A program made the translations under genes and the position numbers. A stretch of DNA of 64,000 nt from Margaritifera margaritifera (lineage: Eukaryota; Mollusca; Bivalvia; Unionida; Margaritiferidae), in assembly GCA_029931535.1 (NCBI GenBank), contig JAQPZY010001060.1:248001-312000 (forward strand), written 5' to 3'. Below the pieces are notes generated by a model. It was given only the letters and a program-made list of their open reading frames with translations. It did not search any database and had not been told where the DNA came from. Positions 1 to 12,856 of this stretch are shown here, piece after piece; within the stretch, counting starts at the first letter, position 1; each line of letters opens with the position of its first letter.

Positions 1-3000
1 TATTGTGTACTGTTGTAATGCACTCTGAATTTACATTTGGTGCGCGAGAAATTCACTTCGTGCAACTGTAAAAGGATAATAATTGTTAAGTTTAATTTGA
101 ACTGGTACACATGATCCCCTCGGGTTCAAATGAAGATATATGCATATATTTGAACATAAAGAAATACATGTAGATAAATAAAGAATGGCTTTAATAATAT
201 ACTGAGCCAGACTGACCAACATTAATATATGACGAATGTATAAAAACAAATTACGACGCTTAAAACAACAGCTGGAATTTCATTAGAGATTGTATTAACC
301 TTCAGTTATAACTTTTAATCTTAACTTTTTTATGATTTTGTTTTAATTAACGTCTAAGAGCTCTTAAGCTTAAACTAGATTGCATTGTTGTATCTTGTAA
401 CAGTAACCAAGGCCACTTAGCAAGCTACTGAATTGGTAAATAAAATGTTAAAAGTCGAAATTGAAGAAAGTGACAATAAAACTAGGTATGTAGCTCGGAA
501 CATATTTCCAAAATATAGTTAGAGACAAGATGGAGTTTATATTAAAATAATCAACGTAAGTTTAAGAATAAGTATCTAATTCTCGATCCTGCAATCCTAT
601 GAGGAGTAGTCAGTTTTAGTACTGAGAATTAACTTTTACACATAAAGGAAAATATATAGGTAAATGTATCAAACCGTTTGGAAGGTCAAGAATTTATAAT
701 AATCTAACAAATCTTGAACAAAAACTCTGGCAAGTTCATCAATAGTTGAAATAAAGAATTTCTGAATTACATTGATAATTCTAACAATGTTGGTTCTCTC
801 TCCTTACACACATAAGTTCAACAAGCCTGCAAAATTATTTAAATCACAGGGGTTATTTAATCTGTATACTGACTTGAATGGCTGTTTTTGCGTTGTCTTG
901 TTACCAGACACAATTTCATAACGCCTGTCTGCTTTGCTGTTCACACATGACCTAGAGCATTCTCCACCATTTTATCAGAATTGAAACTTGATTTATATTC
1001 CACAGAGCTATTCATTATGAAATTTCCGTCATTATTGTCAAGTTTTATAATTAAGCTTGACATTTTAATTGCGTAAATATCTTGGTATTTATTAATCAAT
1101 TACAACGACTGTTATCATGTCAACTAGATCCACAAAGTACACTTACATAACCCTAGTCGAACAAATGAAAATATGACGGCATTGAATAGACATTGAATAT
1201 TACTTTGTCTAATAACAAACACAAAGGGGTTTCCTTGTTCACATCCCCATTCAATTCAAACTTTCCAAATAATATGTCATAATTTGCACCATGTTTTTGA
1301 GTGCAATAATTGATATCTAATAAGAAAAAACCTTAAAAATACATCAAAATGGATGTAATGATCAGTGTTGAGAATGATGCTTATCAGATTTTAGCATTAG
1401 CTATTGAGGATATGTCAATTCAAAATCTCGTTTTGTATAATAATCAAACTTGATCAAATTATTTCCAAATTTAAGTGTCTTTTTATACACCTCTGCTGTG
1501 AACTTCCTTTTCCCTTTTATTTTTATATATATGGCATACCCGCATGAAGAACTTACTTTAGAAAGTAACTATAAGTATTAGGCAAAAATTTTAAGTTGCC
1601 CCTAAATGCAACTCACTGTAGTAAAGAAGCTTTATTTCAACAGTATTTAATATTGTCCCACAAAGAATTATATGTGTATACTTAACATATTATATGGAAA
1701 CACACCTTTTCCATTACAAATTGTATTGCCTGTATGGCACTATTGCCTAACTAACACTTAAGAAAATTACTGAATTAAAGTAGCATTGTCGTTTAAACGT
1801 AAAACCGAATGTCCTCCTTCTATCTCCTCATTTAAATCTTAATTAATGATGACTGATGACAAAGTGGTAAAAAAAGATCCTATATCAGCCCAAATGATAT
1901 ATTGCAGATCAGGTCGCATGCACGATTTCGTATGAAGCGATCTTAGCTGCACCGCCAACCCGAATTTTGCATTAGCACGGGAAATTCACATATCCCATTC
2001 ATGCCGTTCCTGTCGTCTTAGACTGCTGTTAAAGAAATACGGACCTATATATCTGTTTATACGGTACAGTCATCTGCAAACCTATGATTGAAGACGTGAT
2101 ACATACATCTTTGCTAAAATATGGAGCCAGAGTCTGCAGGATAAACATTTCTCGTATGAGTTAAAGGACAATTTCATTGTTAAACAATAAAGATTTTGTA
2201 ATTGTTCTTTATCCACTTAAATTATCTCACTGATAATTGTCTGAGAGAAGCAAGTTTCCGGCAAAGCAATTGTTCAAGGTCCTTTACATCACAACTAAGT
2301 TATTGATAACTCAAATATTTATTTAACAATATTTCAACGTAAGCATCACCTCAACCTATAGTTTTGATGGATAATTAAATCAACAAATAATCAGCACCCA
2401 AATATGTAATTCCTACATAATAGTATACATTTTCAGACCAGACCGTACATTAGCGTACAGCAACAAAAAAAACCTCATGCGATTTATGCATATGAAACGC
2501 CGTATTGAAAACAGTGACCATGCTGTTTTGTGACTTCTTTGAAAGAATTGACTACCATAATGCTGGACAAAGGTATAGATTTGATTCACATGATCTATTG
2601 CAAATGGTAAGGAGTCAGATGTTCCTGTTGTCACTGGTGACAGCTTTTCATTAAAAAAACACTAGAAAACTGAGTGATATTGTCAGAGCCAATAAAATGG
2701 AACTCTAATTTTTAGTAAACAGTGAATAAGTTTTTCTCTTCTCGAGATGTGAAATTACTACATGAACAGTTATTTATATTGTATGCGGATATTAAAACAG
2801 ATGTATAGCATAATGAATATCACAATTACGCTTTGCAGATAATGAGAATATCTGAGCATAATAGTGGATTTTTCTCCCAAGTAAAATCAAAGTCTGTATA
2901 TCAAATTATGTTACTATATTATACGCCTTTGCAAGACATGATAATCAGTTACCTTAAATTGTTCGGAAATTTATATACTTTTAACGATCATAGGATACAA

Positions 3001-3603
3001 GAATTTTATAATGGTAATGCTTTGCATTAATTTTGGATATATATCATCGTGTTTTACTAAAAACGTGATATTTCAACTAGTATATTTTTGTATCACTTTA
3101 TAAAATATATCCGTATTGGCGCAAGAAAACCAAAGTTTATTCTGTGTATATAGCTCATATGATTTAATTCATCCATCAGCCGCTCCCATCCCCACCCCCA
3201 CAAATTACCCTTGACTGGCATCGCATTTATAAGCTTATCATAAAATTGCAGTGATTTAATTGAACCGTAGGTGGTGACCATCATCTGTTGCAACGACTTG
3301 CAATATAATATTGTATAACATAGTCTACCGTATCTAACCAACACGGCGTTTCGACATTGTTAACAAGGTAATACGTGGTACATAACCTTGCAGAGAAGCA
3401 AATGGCGGCGAATGAAATATCTTTGACCAAAAAAAAAAAAAAAAAAAAATATACGTGTCTTAAAAGGTACTGCAATTTAACTATCATGCTTTAAGTCACA
3501 AAATGACCTCTTTTTTTTGTTTTGTTTTCTTGCTACCAGTACTCGTGTACGAGAACATAAAAAGGTTCTATTTTCTAACATGTGAAAATATAACAATACC
3601 GAA
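1..3603. other. Intergenic DNA, no gene recognised
   Basis: A+T-rich sequence in which all open frames are short and of low complexity. The only local structure is a 20-base A run at 3429-3448. I see no element ends, RNA genes or convincing exons on either strand. Confidence 0.6.
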
Positions 3604-3699
3604 CTATGACGCATATTTCCTAAATAATTTTCCATATTTCACTATCGAGTATATAACAAACTGTACATATGCTATTATGAGATGATTATAACGATACAT

Positions 3700-3840
3700 A
3701 TTTTCTGGCATAGATGTTGGACATGTATGACCCAGTCTCAGCTTACTGCAGTCATGTCTGGGCTGTGTAGGCTGAATGTTTATTTTAATGTCAAGATTCT
3801 CATTAACACCAAACTGTTCCTGAAGAACTTTGGAGCTCAT
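3700..3840 (-). other. Possible coding block or exon, unidentified
   Basis: On the minus strand a stretch of about 45 codons, starting at an ATG at 3840, has more balanced composition than its surroundings and a protein-like look, including the segment PTQPRHDCSKLRLGHTCPTS. The frame runs on to 3604 but becomes low-complexity after about 3700. No strong splice sites are visible, and I do not recognise a family. It may be an isolated exon, an old element fragment or chance. Confidence 0.15.
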
Positions 3841-4748
3841 GTCAGTTAAATAATTAATATCTGGTTGAGTTTATTCACAGTTCAAACAACTGCCTTATGC
3901 GAAAATCAAGCATTCTGGGTTGTAGAATCGTAGATGTCACTTTAAAGATTTTTGCAGATACACCGTTGTATTTCTGTGTTGTTAAAAGTGCCCCGTAACA
4001 CAAATATGTATATGTTCACATTATATTTGGTTTGCCACCTTAAATGCAAAATAAAAAAATACACAAAAAACAAGTCGGTGGTCAAGTTATCTGTCTCAGT
4101 GCCTGTCTGTTTATATTTATAATCATCGCTCTATCAGTTAACCAAGTTTCTTAGAACTGCATTATTTTCTGATTGCAGCATATTTTTGTGAGAGTTCTTA
4201 CCTTATGAATTAAGCAGATAAAACAAGATAACAAAATAAAAATTAGCTTCTGTTCATGTGTTCCAAAGGTCTAAATGTCAAGTTTTGCGAAGGCATAGCA
4301 ACAGTTTATTTCTAATTATTGGACGTTCTGGCAATGATTATCAAGAAAAATACATTCACAATACACTCATTGTAAGTTTTGTTTTAAAAACATGCCATGA
4401 CTTGATTAATATCACAGAATTATGCTACTACTGATAGCTAAGCGATTTGACATAATTTGGATTACATTTTTGATGTTGGTCGTTTAATCAAAATGTTAAC
4501 ATGTACATACGTTGTGATGTTTGCTATTAATATATCTTACTTATAGACGATTTAACACATTCGCCCAAAATTCAAGAAAATTACGTATACAAATATAAAA
4601 TGTCTCTCGCAACGCACTCATCCATTAAAACACCATACGTCTCCTTGAATTAACAATAGCACAACTTACATAATGAAATTATGATATGTGTAATTTCCAT
4701 TTAAACCAACAATAGGAGTATATCAACAGCGAACTCAATTTGTACACC
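3841..4748. other. Intergenic DNA, no gene recognised
   Basis: A+T-rich DNA with only short open frames. Nothing repetitive or gene-like was noticed. Confidence 0.6.
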
Positions 4749-5038
4749 TAAGTTAAAGGAAAGTACTGTACACTGTACAATTTCTGTATTAAAGTTAAAG
4801 GAAAGTACAGTACACTGTACAATTTGTACAGTAAAGTAAAGGAAGGTGATGTACACTGTATAATGTGTACACTAAAGTAAAGGACGGTAATGTACACTGT
4901 ATAATGTGTACACTAAAGTAAAGGAAGGTAATGTACACTATATAATGTGTACACTAAAGTAAAGGAAGGTAATGTACACTGTATAATGTGTACACTAAAG
5001 TTAGAGGAAAGTACTGTACACTTTCAAAGTAAAGGACA
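4749..5038. repeat. Minisatellite, 41-bp unit, about 7 copies
   Basis: A unit of the form ACTAAAGTAAAGGAAGGTAA followed by TGTACACTGTATAATGTGTAC repeats with a 41-bp period. The four central copies are nearly identical; the outer copies are more diverged and carry a GTACACTGTAC core that is close to self-complementary. This pattern fits a tandem array homogenised in its middle. There is no coding potential. Confidence 0.9.
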
Positions 5039-6258
5039 TTCAATAATGTATCAATAAAATGTTTTCTAGCAACTTCAAGGAGGTCACTGTGGAAACTTAA
5101 AGCAAATTAACAACAACAAAAACAACACCACAAGTCGCAGAGTAACTATGAAACTTCAATAATATTATAATTATCTCAGAACCTTAAAGCAAAACATAAT
5201 TCTTACTCGTTGACTGATAAAGCGTTGCATCTGTTTTTTAATGCATTTTCATTGATAAACGCATTGACTTGTACAAATATGCCTTAAACACTCTCAATTA
5301 TTAACCCCCTGAAATAACGTATCACAAAAATAATATAAACTAGATAATATTGTAATTTTTCAAACATTACCTTTTGTGCAAGATTTTAATAGAGCACCGT
5401 TTCATTTCGTGGAATACATATCCCTGGAAAACCTAATATTCTTAAGTAAGAATTTAGAACACTATTAACAGAACAACAAAAGAAAACTGGAAGGCAAATA
5501 AACCTTCCGCACAATAATGTTATGAGAAAACGACTTATTTAAATAAACTCTTTTAACTGGCCATTCAATTGAAAATCATATGTCACATGAATGAATACAA
5601 GTGTAATATGAAAATGAATGGATTTGCAGAAAAATATTTCAAAATTAACTAACCAAAAAGATTATTTATAATTAATTGACAGATCAATTGATTCTTTGAG
5701 TATGCGGTGCGCTGATTCGCTTCATGTACTCCATCCATCTTGTTGCTCTTCTCGTGAAAATGTTATCATTGTATATTGCACTGAGCTGGAACAATTGGAT
5801 GTTATGTGTTGTGAGGTAATCCCAGCTTGCAGGATTTGGTTGATATACCGAGCGTCATACGTCCTATTTCATAAAATGTTCCACTGCCAGAATCAAATGA
5901 TACTTTTTTATGAATTTCATCCCAGACTCATATTTTTACGGTTAGTAAGCCTATCTACCGTAACTTCATTTATTTGATATTTTTCACATCAATCATACGT
6001 ATTAATGAATTGAGCTACAACTCACATCAGTCATACGTATTACTGAATTGAGCTACAACTCTTCCTGTCCTTACTCACATTAAGCACTTTAAATGCATGA
6101 ATTGCAGCTTGAAGACAACGCAAACATTGATTTCAGATATGCCCTACAAGTGCGGACATTGCCTAATTTATTGGAAGTGCATAAGAAACGTAAACATCGT
6201 AATTTAATAAGATTATGATATGTCCTATTAAAATCCATTTAATGACCACGAAACTATG
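5039..6258. other. Intergenic DNA with one 38-bp duplication
   Basis: No gene was recognised. A 38-bp segment starting CACATCAATCATACGTATTA occurs twice head to tail at 5985-6022 and 6023-6060, differing at two positions. A 93-codon open frame at 5696-5977 has no recognisable similarity and is probably chance. Confidence 0.6.
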
Positions 6259-6266
6259 CTGTAAAC
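6259..6266. repeat. Target site duplication of the hAT element, left copy
   Basis: CTGTAAAC abuts the left terminal inverted repeat. TTGTAAAC abuts the right end at 8608-8615. The two match at 7 of 8 positions, and 8 bp is the normal hAT target duplication length. Confidence 0.85.
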
Positions 6267-8607
6267 CAGGGGTCTCCAAACTTTTCAACCCGAGGGCCGC
6301 ATTAACTATCAAACAGCAGTTCGGGGGCCGACTACACACTCGAGGTCCAAATAAAAAAGAATCAAAACATGGATGTTGTTTTTAATTATTTATTTAATAT
6401 TATTTTATTCAGTTATTATTTAATAACACATTGATACACTACACATGAACACCTGTATTAGTGGGAATGGTGAAATTGTTTCCTGGATGCCAAAATAGCA
6501 GACATTTCTGGCTTTAGATTTGATGTCCCTAACATCAAGAGTGACCTGAGATTATCATCGGACAAGTTTGTTCTCAAATTGTTCTTCACGTATTTCATTC
6601 TTGAAAATGTTTGTTCACACAGGTATGTTGTTCCAAAGATTGAAAGGTACCTTGATGCAAAAGTTTTGACATTAGGAAAGTCTTCCTTGGGCAAAAACTG
6701 GTAAAAACCCACCAGTCCTTCTTTGAACTTGTCCCTAAGGAGGTCATTTGCTTGCAACTCAATGACCTCCAGCTGCAGTTCATCTGGGCAACTGGCCACA
6801 TCTGCTTCAAATGGGTTTTGAAACAGTCTCACTTCTTCTGCCTTTGAATCCAAGTCAGAAAACCGCTGCTGAAACTGCAGCTGGAGGTCTTTGATGATCT
6901 CGCATGCAAATGACGTGGGGAACTCAGCTGTTGCTTCAGCCATGAAGACCTTGCACTGCTGAAAGTGCGTCAAGTTGTTGGCCTGTACTTGTTCCAAAAA
7001 CAAGACAAGTTTGGATCTGAAGGCCTTTAGGTGGGTGTATAGATCAGAAACTAGATTTTCCTCTCCTTGTAATTTTAGGTTCAGAAAATTTAAATGACTA
7101 GTTATGTCTGCAGCAAAGGCCAATTTCCATACCCACTCTTCATCAGACAGTAATGGCTGTGGCTTGCCTTTACTTTCCAGGAAGTCACCTATTTCCTTTC
7201 TTAACTTAAATACTCTGCTCAGAACTTTCTCACAACTTAGCCATCTTACTGCTGTGTAATATGGTAAATCTTGCGATTCTGTGTCTGTATCTTTCAACAT
7301 GTCTCTGAACTGTCTATGGTTGAGCCCATGTGACCTTATTAAATTCACCATCTTCACCACAGGATTCAGTACACTGCTAATGTCCATATATTTAGCACAC
7401 AAAGCTTGCTGGTGAATAATACAGTGCAGGAACATTGGTTGTAGAATGTTTTTCTCATTACACATCTGCTTCACTTGTCCAACCAAGCCTTTCTTTATGC
7501 CACTCATGTTCTTTCCTCCATCAACAGTCAGGCAACTGAGATTAGTCCAGTCCAAGTTATAATCAGCAAATGTTTTTTTTCAACTCATTGAATATATCCT
7601 CTCCGGTAACAGTGCCATACATGCTATGTAGGGAAGCCAGCTCTTGTGTTATGTTCATGTCTTCATCCACACCTCTAATGAACACAAGCAGTTGAGAGGT
7701 GGAACAGCTGTCCAGCGATTCATCCATTGCAATTGAAAAATGGCGAAACTTGCTTGCATTTTTAGCTATTTGAGTCACAATGTTTTCGCCCATGTCTGCA
7801 ACACGGCGGGCAATGGTATTTGCACCCAAAGCTACATTTTCAAATTGTTTTGACTTTTCTGGGCAAAGTTCCTCAGCCACCTCCAACAAACATTACTTCA
7901 CTACTTCACCATCTGTAAACGGTTTGCCACTTTTAGCCAGGACGTAGGCAACTTTATAACTGGCCTTAGTTAAGGATTCATTTTCATTTGAGGATTTACT
8001 GAACAATGTCCTCTGAGATGTGAGTTGATTTTGTAATTAAGAAAATTTTTCGGCACGGACTTTACCCTCCAACTGTGCATATTTCTCCTGATGTTTGCTT
8101 TGATGATGACGGCGCAGGTTGTATTCTTTCATCACAGCCACGGTTTCGTTGCAAATCACACACAATGCTTTCTCGCTGGATTTGATGAAGAAGTATTTCA
8201 AACTCCATTCTTCTTGAAATTGCCGACACTCATCGTCTATTTTTCTTTTCCTCTTCTCGGCCATCGCTGTGATCAAAATAATCAAGTCTTGAACAAGCAG
8301 CAAACCATTTAAAAACTCCGCCACTAGATGGAGTTATATCATCTCATTGACTGTGAACGGAAGTAGAAAAAGTAAGCAGCGAATAAGGTTTTGCAATGTA
8401 GTGATCGGTTGGAAAACATAACGCACTACTGCGCGCCTCTATTTTAATTCGGTAAAAACATAACGTCCACGTAAGCGGCGGCTGATCTTGGCAGGATACA
8501 CGTAAATTTCCGTAATTTTTTTCCGTAGACAAAAAGGTCTCCACGGGCCGGATGAGAGGGCCTCGCGGGCCGCATCCGGCCCGCGGGCCGTAGTTTGGAG
8601 ACCCCTG
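6267..8607 (-). mobile_element. Full-length hAT DNA transposon (2,341 bp)
   Basis: Both ends carry the terminal inverted repeat CAGGGGTCTCCAAACT (left 6267-6282, right 8592-8607). The ends are followed inward by CpG-rich, GGCCCGCGGGCC-like sequence near the right end and a GAGGGCCGC segment near the left. An 8-bp target duplication with one mismatch flanks the element. The interior encodes one transposase on the minus strand, read from right to left. Termini, target size and protein place it in the hAT superfamily, in the group whose domesticated vertebrate relatives include GTF2IRD2, SCAND3 and EPM2AIP1. The element is clearly more G+C-rich than the DNA around it. The near-perfect flanks and few coding lesions indicate a fairly recent insertion. 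Confidence 0.95.
6458..8264 (-). pseudogene. hAT transposase with BED-like zinc finger, inactivated
   Basis: The protein would start at the ATG at 8264 (MAEKRKRKIDDECRQFQEEW); an upstream in-frame ATG at 8324 only adds a non-conserved leader. A zinc-finger segment with CVICNE and HHQSKH follows, as in BED-type fingers of this family. The same frame continues past two TAA stops, near 8037 and 7895, to the segment containing FSIAMDES (Asp codon at 7722-7724, a likely catalytic residue). At about 7570 an A run carries one extra base and shifts the frame. After it come TVDGGKN (Asp at 7520-7522), the conserved RW of AVRWLSCEK (7241-7246) and a C-terminal hAT dimerisation region with YLSIFGTTYLCEQTFSRMK, ending at 6458. 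Apart from these three lesions the roughly 600-codon transposase is complete, so the copy is probably inactive but young. Active enzyme would cut and paste elements sharing these termini. Confidence 0.92.
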
Positions 8608-8615
8608 TTGTAAAC
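8608..8615. repeat. Target site duplication of the hAT element, right copy
   Basis: TTGTAAAC directly follows the right terminus and matches the left flank CTGTAAAC with one substitution. Confidence 0.85.
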
Positions 8616-11600
8616 GCACAAGATACCTGAAGAAATAACATCTCCAGATTGTTTAAGTGCTATAATGTTAGGTTAAGACGAGCAGGGCAAAAATACCACA
8701 GGTTAAAGAAACGAAAGCTAAGCTTTGGAAATGGGCTTGCTAAAATCAAACTGTCGTTGTTATGCAAAAGATTCGTGGAATTAATGAAATATGAACAACT
8801 TAAAGAATTGATGAAAATTATCCTCAACACAGTCTAAGTAAATAATATGTCTCATTTGACAACAATTGTCCATTCACTCATCGCTTTTATGACAGACTAT
8901 TAGATCACTCTCTCAATTTGTATTCCTTAGATTAAGGGAGAATCCAGAATATGGAGTACTATCATTTTTACTATCATATATTTATACTTTTGATTTTTAA
9001 ACAAAAAATTATTTCTAAAAATAAAATTCAATGTTTTGTTTTGGGGGATTTTTTGTGTCAGGATCTTGATAAAGAGGTCCACTATGCGATACTTCTTGAT
9101 TGGAGTTTTCCAGAACCTTCATATGATGTCAGTAGTATAAAGTAGCAGATTATTGATTGTGTGAAAGGATCAGGAAGAACTCATTTTAAAGACTAAAATG
9201 CTCAGAAGCATCACAGATTTGCTGCTGCTGTTATTCGTTCCAGATAACAGCAATTCAGAAATATAACTGTTACGTTTTAGTAAAAAATATTGTTTATTTC
9301 CCATAATCCTTTTACCTAGAAATATGCTAAGGATATGAAATATGTTTTATATTTCTGATATGAAAATTGTAATTGTATGACGCTGTTTTCTTTTGCGCAA
9401 ACATTATTTTTCCACACTCTGATATCCTTACCGTTTTTTTCTTCCTCCATTTATGTTTCTTTTTTTTTTTTGTTCTTTCTTTCTTTTTTTTTTTTTCTTT
9501 TTTTTTTTTTAATGATGAAGACAATGCTCATGACCATAATGAACAAGCCAGAAACAACAATCATGATTAATGATGATATTAATGTTAATGATGACGAAAT
9601 GACTGGGGCTTAGAACCTTCTATCCTAAGGCTGACTTATTCTTTTGGATCGATATATTTTTATCTTGATATAATTAAGTATCCGGATGGTTTCTCCTTGA
9701 CAATGCAAACAGCCTATAAAATATACTTGAATTTATCAAAACGTGCTAATTGAAGTTGAAATATATCCTGGGTTGCCCGAACTTTTGCATCATTAACCTT
9801 TAAGATTATACAGTCACCAGGATTCATTTGCTATATATGTGATGTCTTTAAAGTTTGAAATAACATTTTTGTTAAAAAGATTACGTAAGGAAGATCAGCG
9901 TCCAGCATAGGATATGTTCATTACTATTCATATAGATAAACGTAGCTATTAAATTTTATTTATAATAATGCAAATATTTTCTACAAACCAAGGTATTAAA
10001 ATTTTTCTCTATTAAATTTAATTGCAATGACATCAACAAATTTACAAGTGGAGAATTACATCCAATTACTCATATATATGCACAAGGCATTCTTGAAAAG
10101 AATATTCAGAATGCACTTGGTGCATCATCTGTCCTGAAAAGGGATGTTTGTAATAATGTCTATTTAGAATAGCCAATTGCTGAAGTCATTTTATAACGTG
10201 CACAGATCATGATATAAACCTTGATCATGGTAGAAGAAGTTACTCCTAAATGGTAGAAGCATTAATCCAACAATTACCCTTATCCTTATTTTCATAATAC
10301 CTGGATAACGGTAAACCAAAACCATTTTGCTTGTATCTGAATGCAAATCTCCTAAAAGTGTCAAGTGTTTGGAAGGTTATGCGCAACCACGTTTTCGCCT
10401 GCTTTATTTGTATCAATCTTACCGTGTATTTTCCTTCTGCTTTGTGATAAATCTGACTTTTCTTTTAAAACGTATATGTTACAGTAGAAAACAGTGAAAA
10501 GTTAAAGGAACGAAACAGAAATAGAAATATAGCACAGTAGGAAATCATACGACCATTTCAGTAAAATTAGGTTTTCTTTCTCTTAGACATCGACATTGGA
10601 AACAATGCAGAATTCAAGCTGTTACACCGGTATATAATGTATCTCTTTGGATTCCTCTGAGTTCGCAACTTGTAGGTATTTCTCTTGTCCCCCATATTTA
10701 AAGATTAGACAACTTTAAATCCCGGTGGTTGTAGATAATTTTTGTGTCATTTTAACACGTTTCGTTTTATATAGGATAAATGCTATCGTTGTCACATTTT
10801 AGACAGTATTCTTTGTGACATTTGATCCTGCATCCATGAACGAACTTCGTTTATGGAATTTGTCTCGTAAGATGAGCTATACATATCTTTATAGGTTTAA
10901 TTATTTTAGGAAATGGACGGGGGCCTCAGATTGCAATGCAACATAACAAAAGTCATTAGACTGCACTGTTGTCAATCCCCATTTCGTGCTTTAACAGTAT
11001 TTTTTAAACAAAAATTACATCAGTAATTCTGAACGAGATCTTTTTGATGATAAATTTTTATAATGTGTGAAAAGACAATGAGTTCTGATTTATCCACATT
11101 CTTGAAAATGAAGTTTACACGTGTATTTCAGCAGTTCGGTATCACATTAGTTGCAATAGTTCCAGAAACTAAACATTTACTCATGTTATTAATATATTCC
11201 TGAGCAAACTGCTAAATGCAAAGATACAGTTTGCTGTCTTCCTTATACTGTACATTTATTTCTCATCCATCGCTCAATTGCTTTCATATGTGATAAAGCC
11301 ACTCGCAGACAAATTGTCAAAGGTCTTCAAATACTTTCGTAAAAGTCAGCCCTTGAAATAGTTTTATATTTTCTGCCCTTGTGTGTATGTCTTTTTGTTT
11401 ATTTTATTCGATTTTAAATGTTGCATGTTAGACTGACTAGTAATTATAAACTTTATCGGCATAAAAATATAGTAAAATATATTTCTCTGTTGTAACGCAT
11501 TCTGGCCTACCCTGACATTAAAACGGCTGCTTGTGTATTGTTCAAAAAGAGTATAGAATCGTAGAACCCCAATGTCTATGGAAGAATCTTTCGTTAATTC

Positions 11601-12000
11601 TATAGAAAAACCTTTAGATTGTTTACATATAATTTTATCTGTAGAAATACTGAGTATGGGTGAAAATTAGCTTGCCTACTCAAATCATTCATGTAGATTA
11701 GAATAAAAATATCTAATAACTCTCAGTGACATAATTGTCTACACTTGTATCAATACTTAGCCTGGGGGAATTATATTCGAAAAATTTAGATATGTATGTC
11801 AATAGAAGCAAAGAAGAGGCTTACTGGTACGTAAGTGACGACGCATATTTGTCGAACGATATAAGAGATAGAAGTGGTACAACTTATTTTACTGGTTCAA
11901 ACCTATGTTGAAGATGAAAAAACAATTTAAAGTCACAGACTTTCAGATGTCATACAATAATCGATTGAAAAGGAATTACCATACAGTATGCATATCAAAT
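8616..12000. other. Intergenic DNA, no gene recognised
   Basis: A+T-rich sequence with short frames only. A pyrimidine-rich tract of T runs with scattered C lies at 9432-9512 and produces artefactual open frames on both strands. No element ends were recognised. Confidence 0.6.
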
Positions 12001-12060
12001 TTAATTCCTTACACAGCAATTTGATTCCTTACACAACAATTTAATTACTTACACAGCAAT
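12001..12060. repeat. Three tandem copies of a 20-bp unit
   Basis: TTAATTCCTTACACAGCAAT is followed directly by two further 20-bp copies, each with one or two substitutions. Short and without coding potential. Confidence 0.85.
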
Positions 12061-12856
12061 TTAGAGCCACAAAATGTTACACACTCAATTTTGCATCCGG
12101 ATAGTCTGCATGATATTCAATTCAATAACACATGTGTATGTACTTTAGCACATCCTCGTAACCAGAGTCCTCTACATAAATTATGATAAGAGAAATAATA
12201 TGAAGCATTCCACAACAGCCCTCAATTTTCCGTGCTGCTAACTTGTCCTTACTATTTTCCGTGATGACATGAGCTTATGTTCATTGTTTCTTCCATAGAA
12301 GAATGCCTCCTTTGGGAGATAAAAGACTCGGCCGTTATCGCACTGCTTATATAGATACAAAGTTATACTTTTTGGTTCCAAAATACTTACCAAAATAAAA
12401 AATAACACATAACAAAATAAAATATGATATTTTAGGAACACTTGACTTGTTTATCATTTAAACCACTCTTTGATAGGATTCAAGTTCTTAAACTTGATAA
12501 GCTCACAAGGATAATATCTGGGTCTTTCATCTCTTTCTGATGTAGTTAACATGGATAAAACCAAGATATGAGGAATCGAGAATAAATTACAACATAGATA
12601 TATCTCATGGAAGATAAATCTGTAATAACAAACATAAAGGTCCAATCCATCTTACATAAAAACAGGGAACAGTTTGAGTATAACAAACCAATAGAATTAA
12701 TTTCGGATAATTAATGAATACTTTACCCTTGAAGTAGGTTAGTGGCCGAAACAGCTAAATGAGATGTCTCGATTCTTAGATCTACACAAAGTTTAATCAT
12801 TTCCAACTTATTTCTTACTTAAAAAGCAATATTACAACCTGCTGCGCTTTAAGTTT
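12061..12856. other. Intergenic DNA, no gene recognised
   Basis: A+T-rich DNA with only short low-complexity frames, including two frames of 67 and 63 codons on the minus strand that look like chance. Confidence 0.6.

Noticed and set aside
4749..5038. CRISPR-like array
   Set aside because: Units are directly abutting without unique spacers and the sequence is eukaryotic; it is an ordinary minisatellite. The same applies to 55787-56272 and 62332-63028.
6595..6810. Second minus-strand frame inside the hAT transposase
   Set aside because: It is a shifted shadow of the transposase; only the main frame has family motifs.
8344..8641. Several minus-strand frames at the right end of the hAT element
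   Set aside because: They overlap the terminal repeat and the G+C-rich subterminal region, lie upstream of the transposase start and show no conserved motif.
9327..9613. Overlapping frames rich in Phe or Lys on opposite strands
   Set aside because: They come from a T-rich tract and have no protein-like composition.
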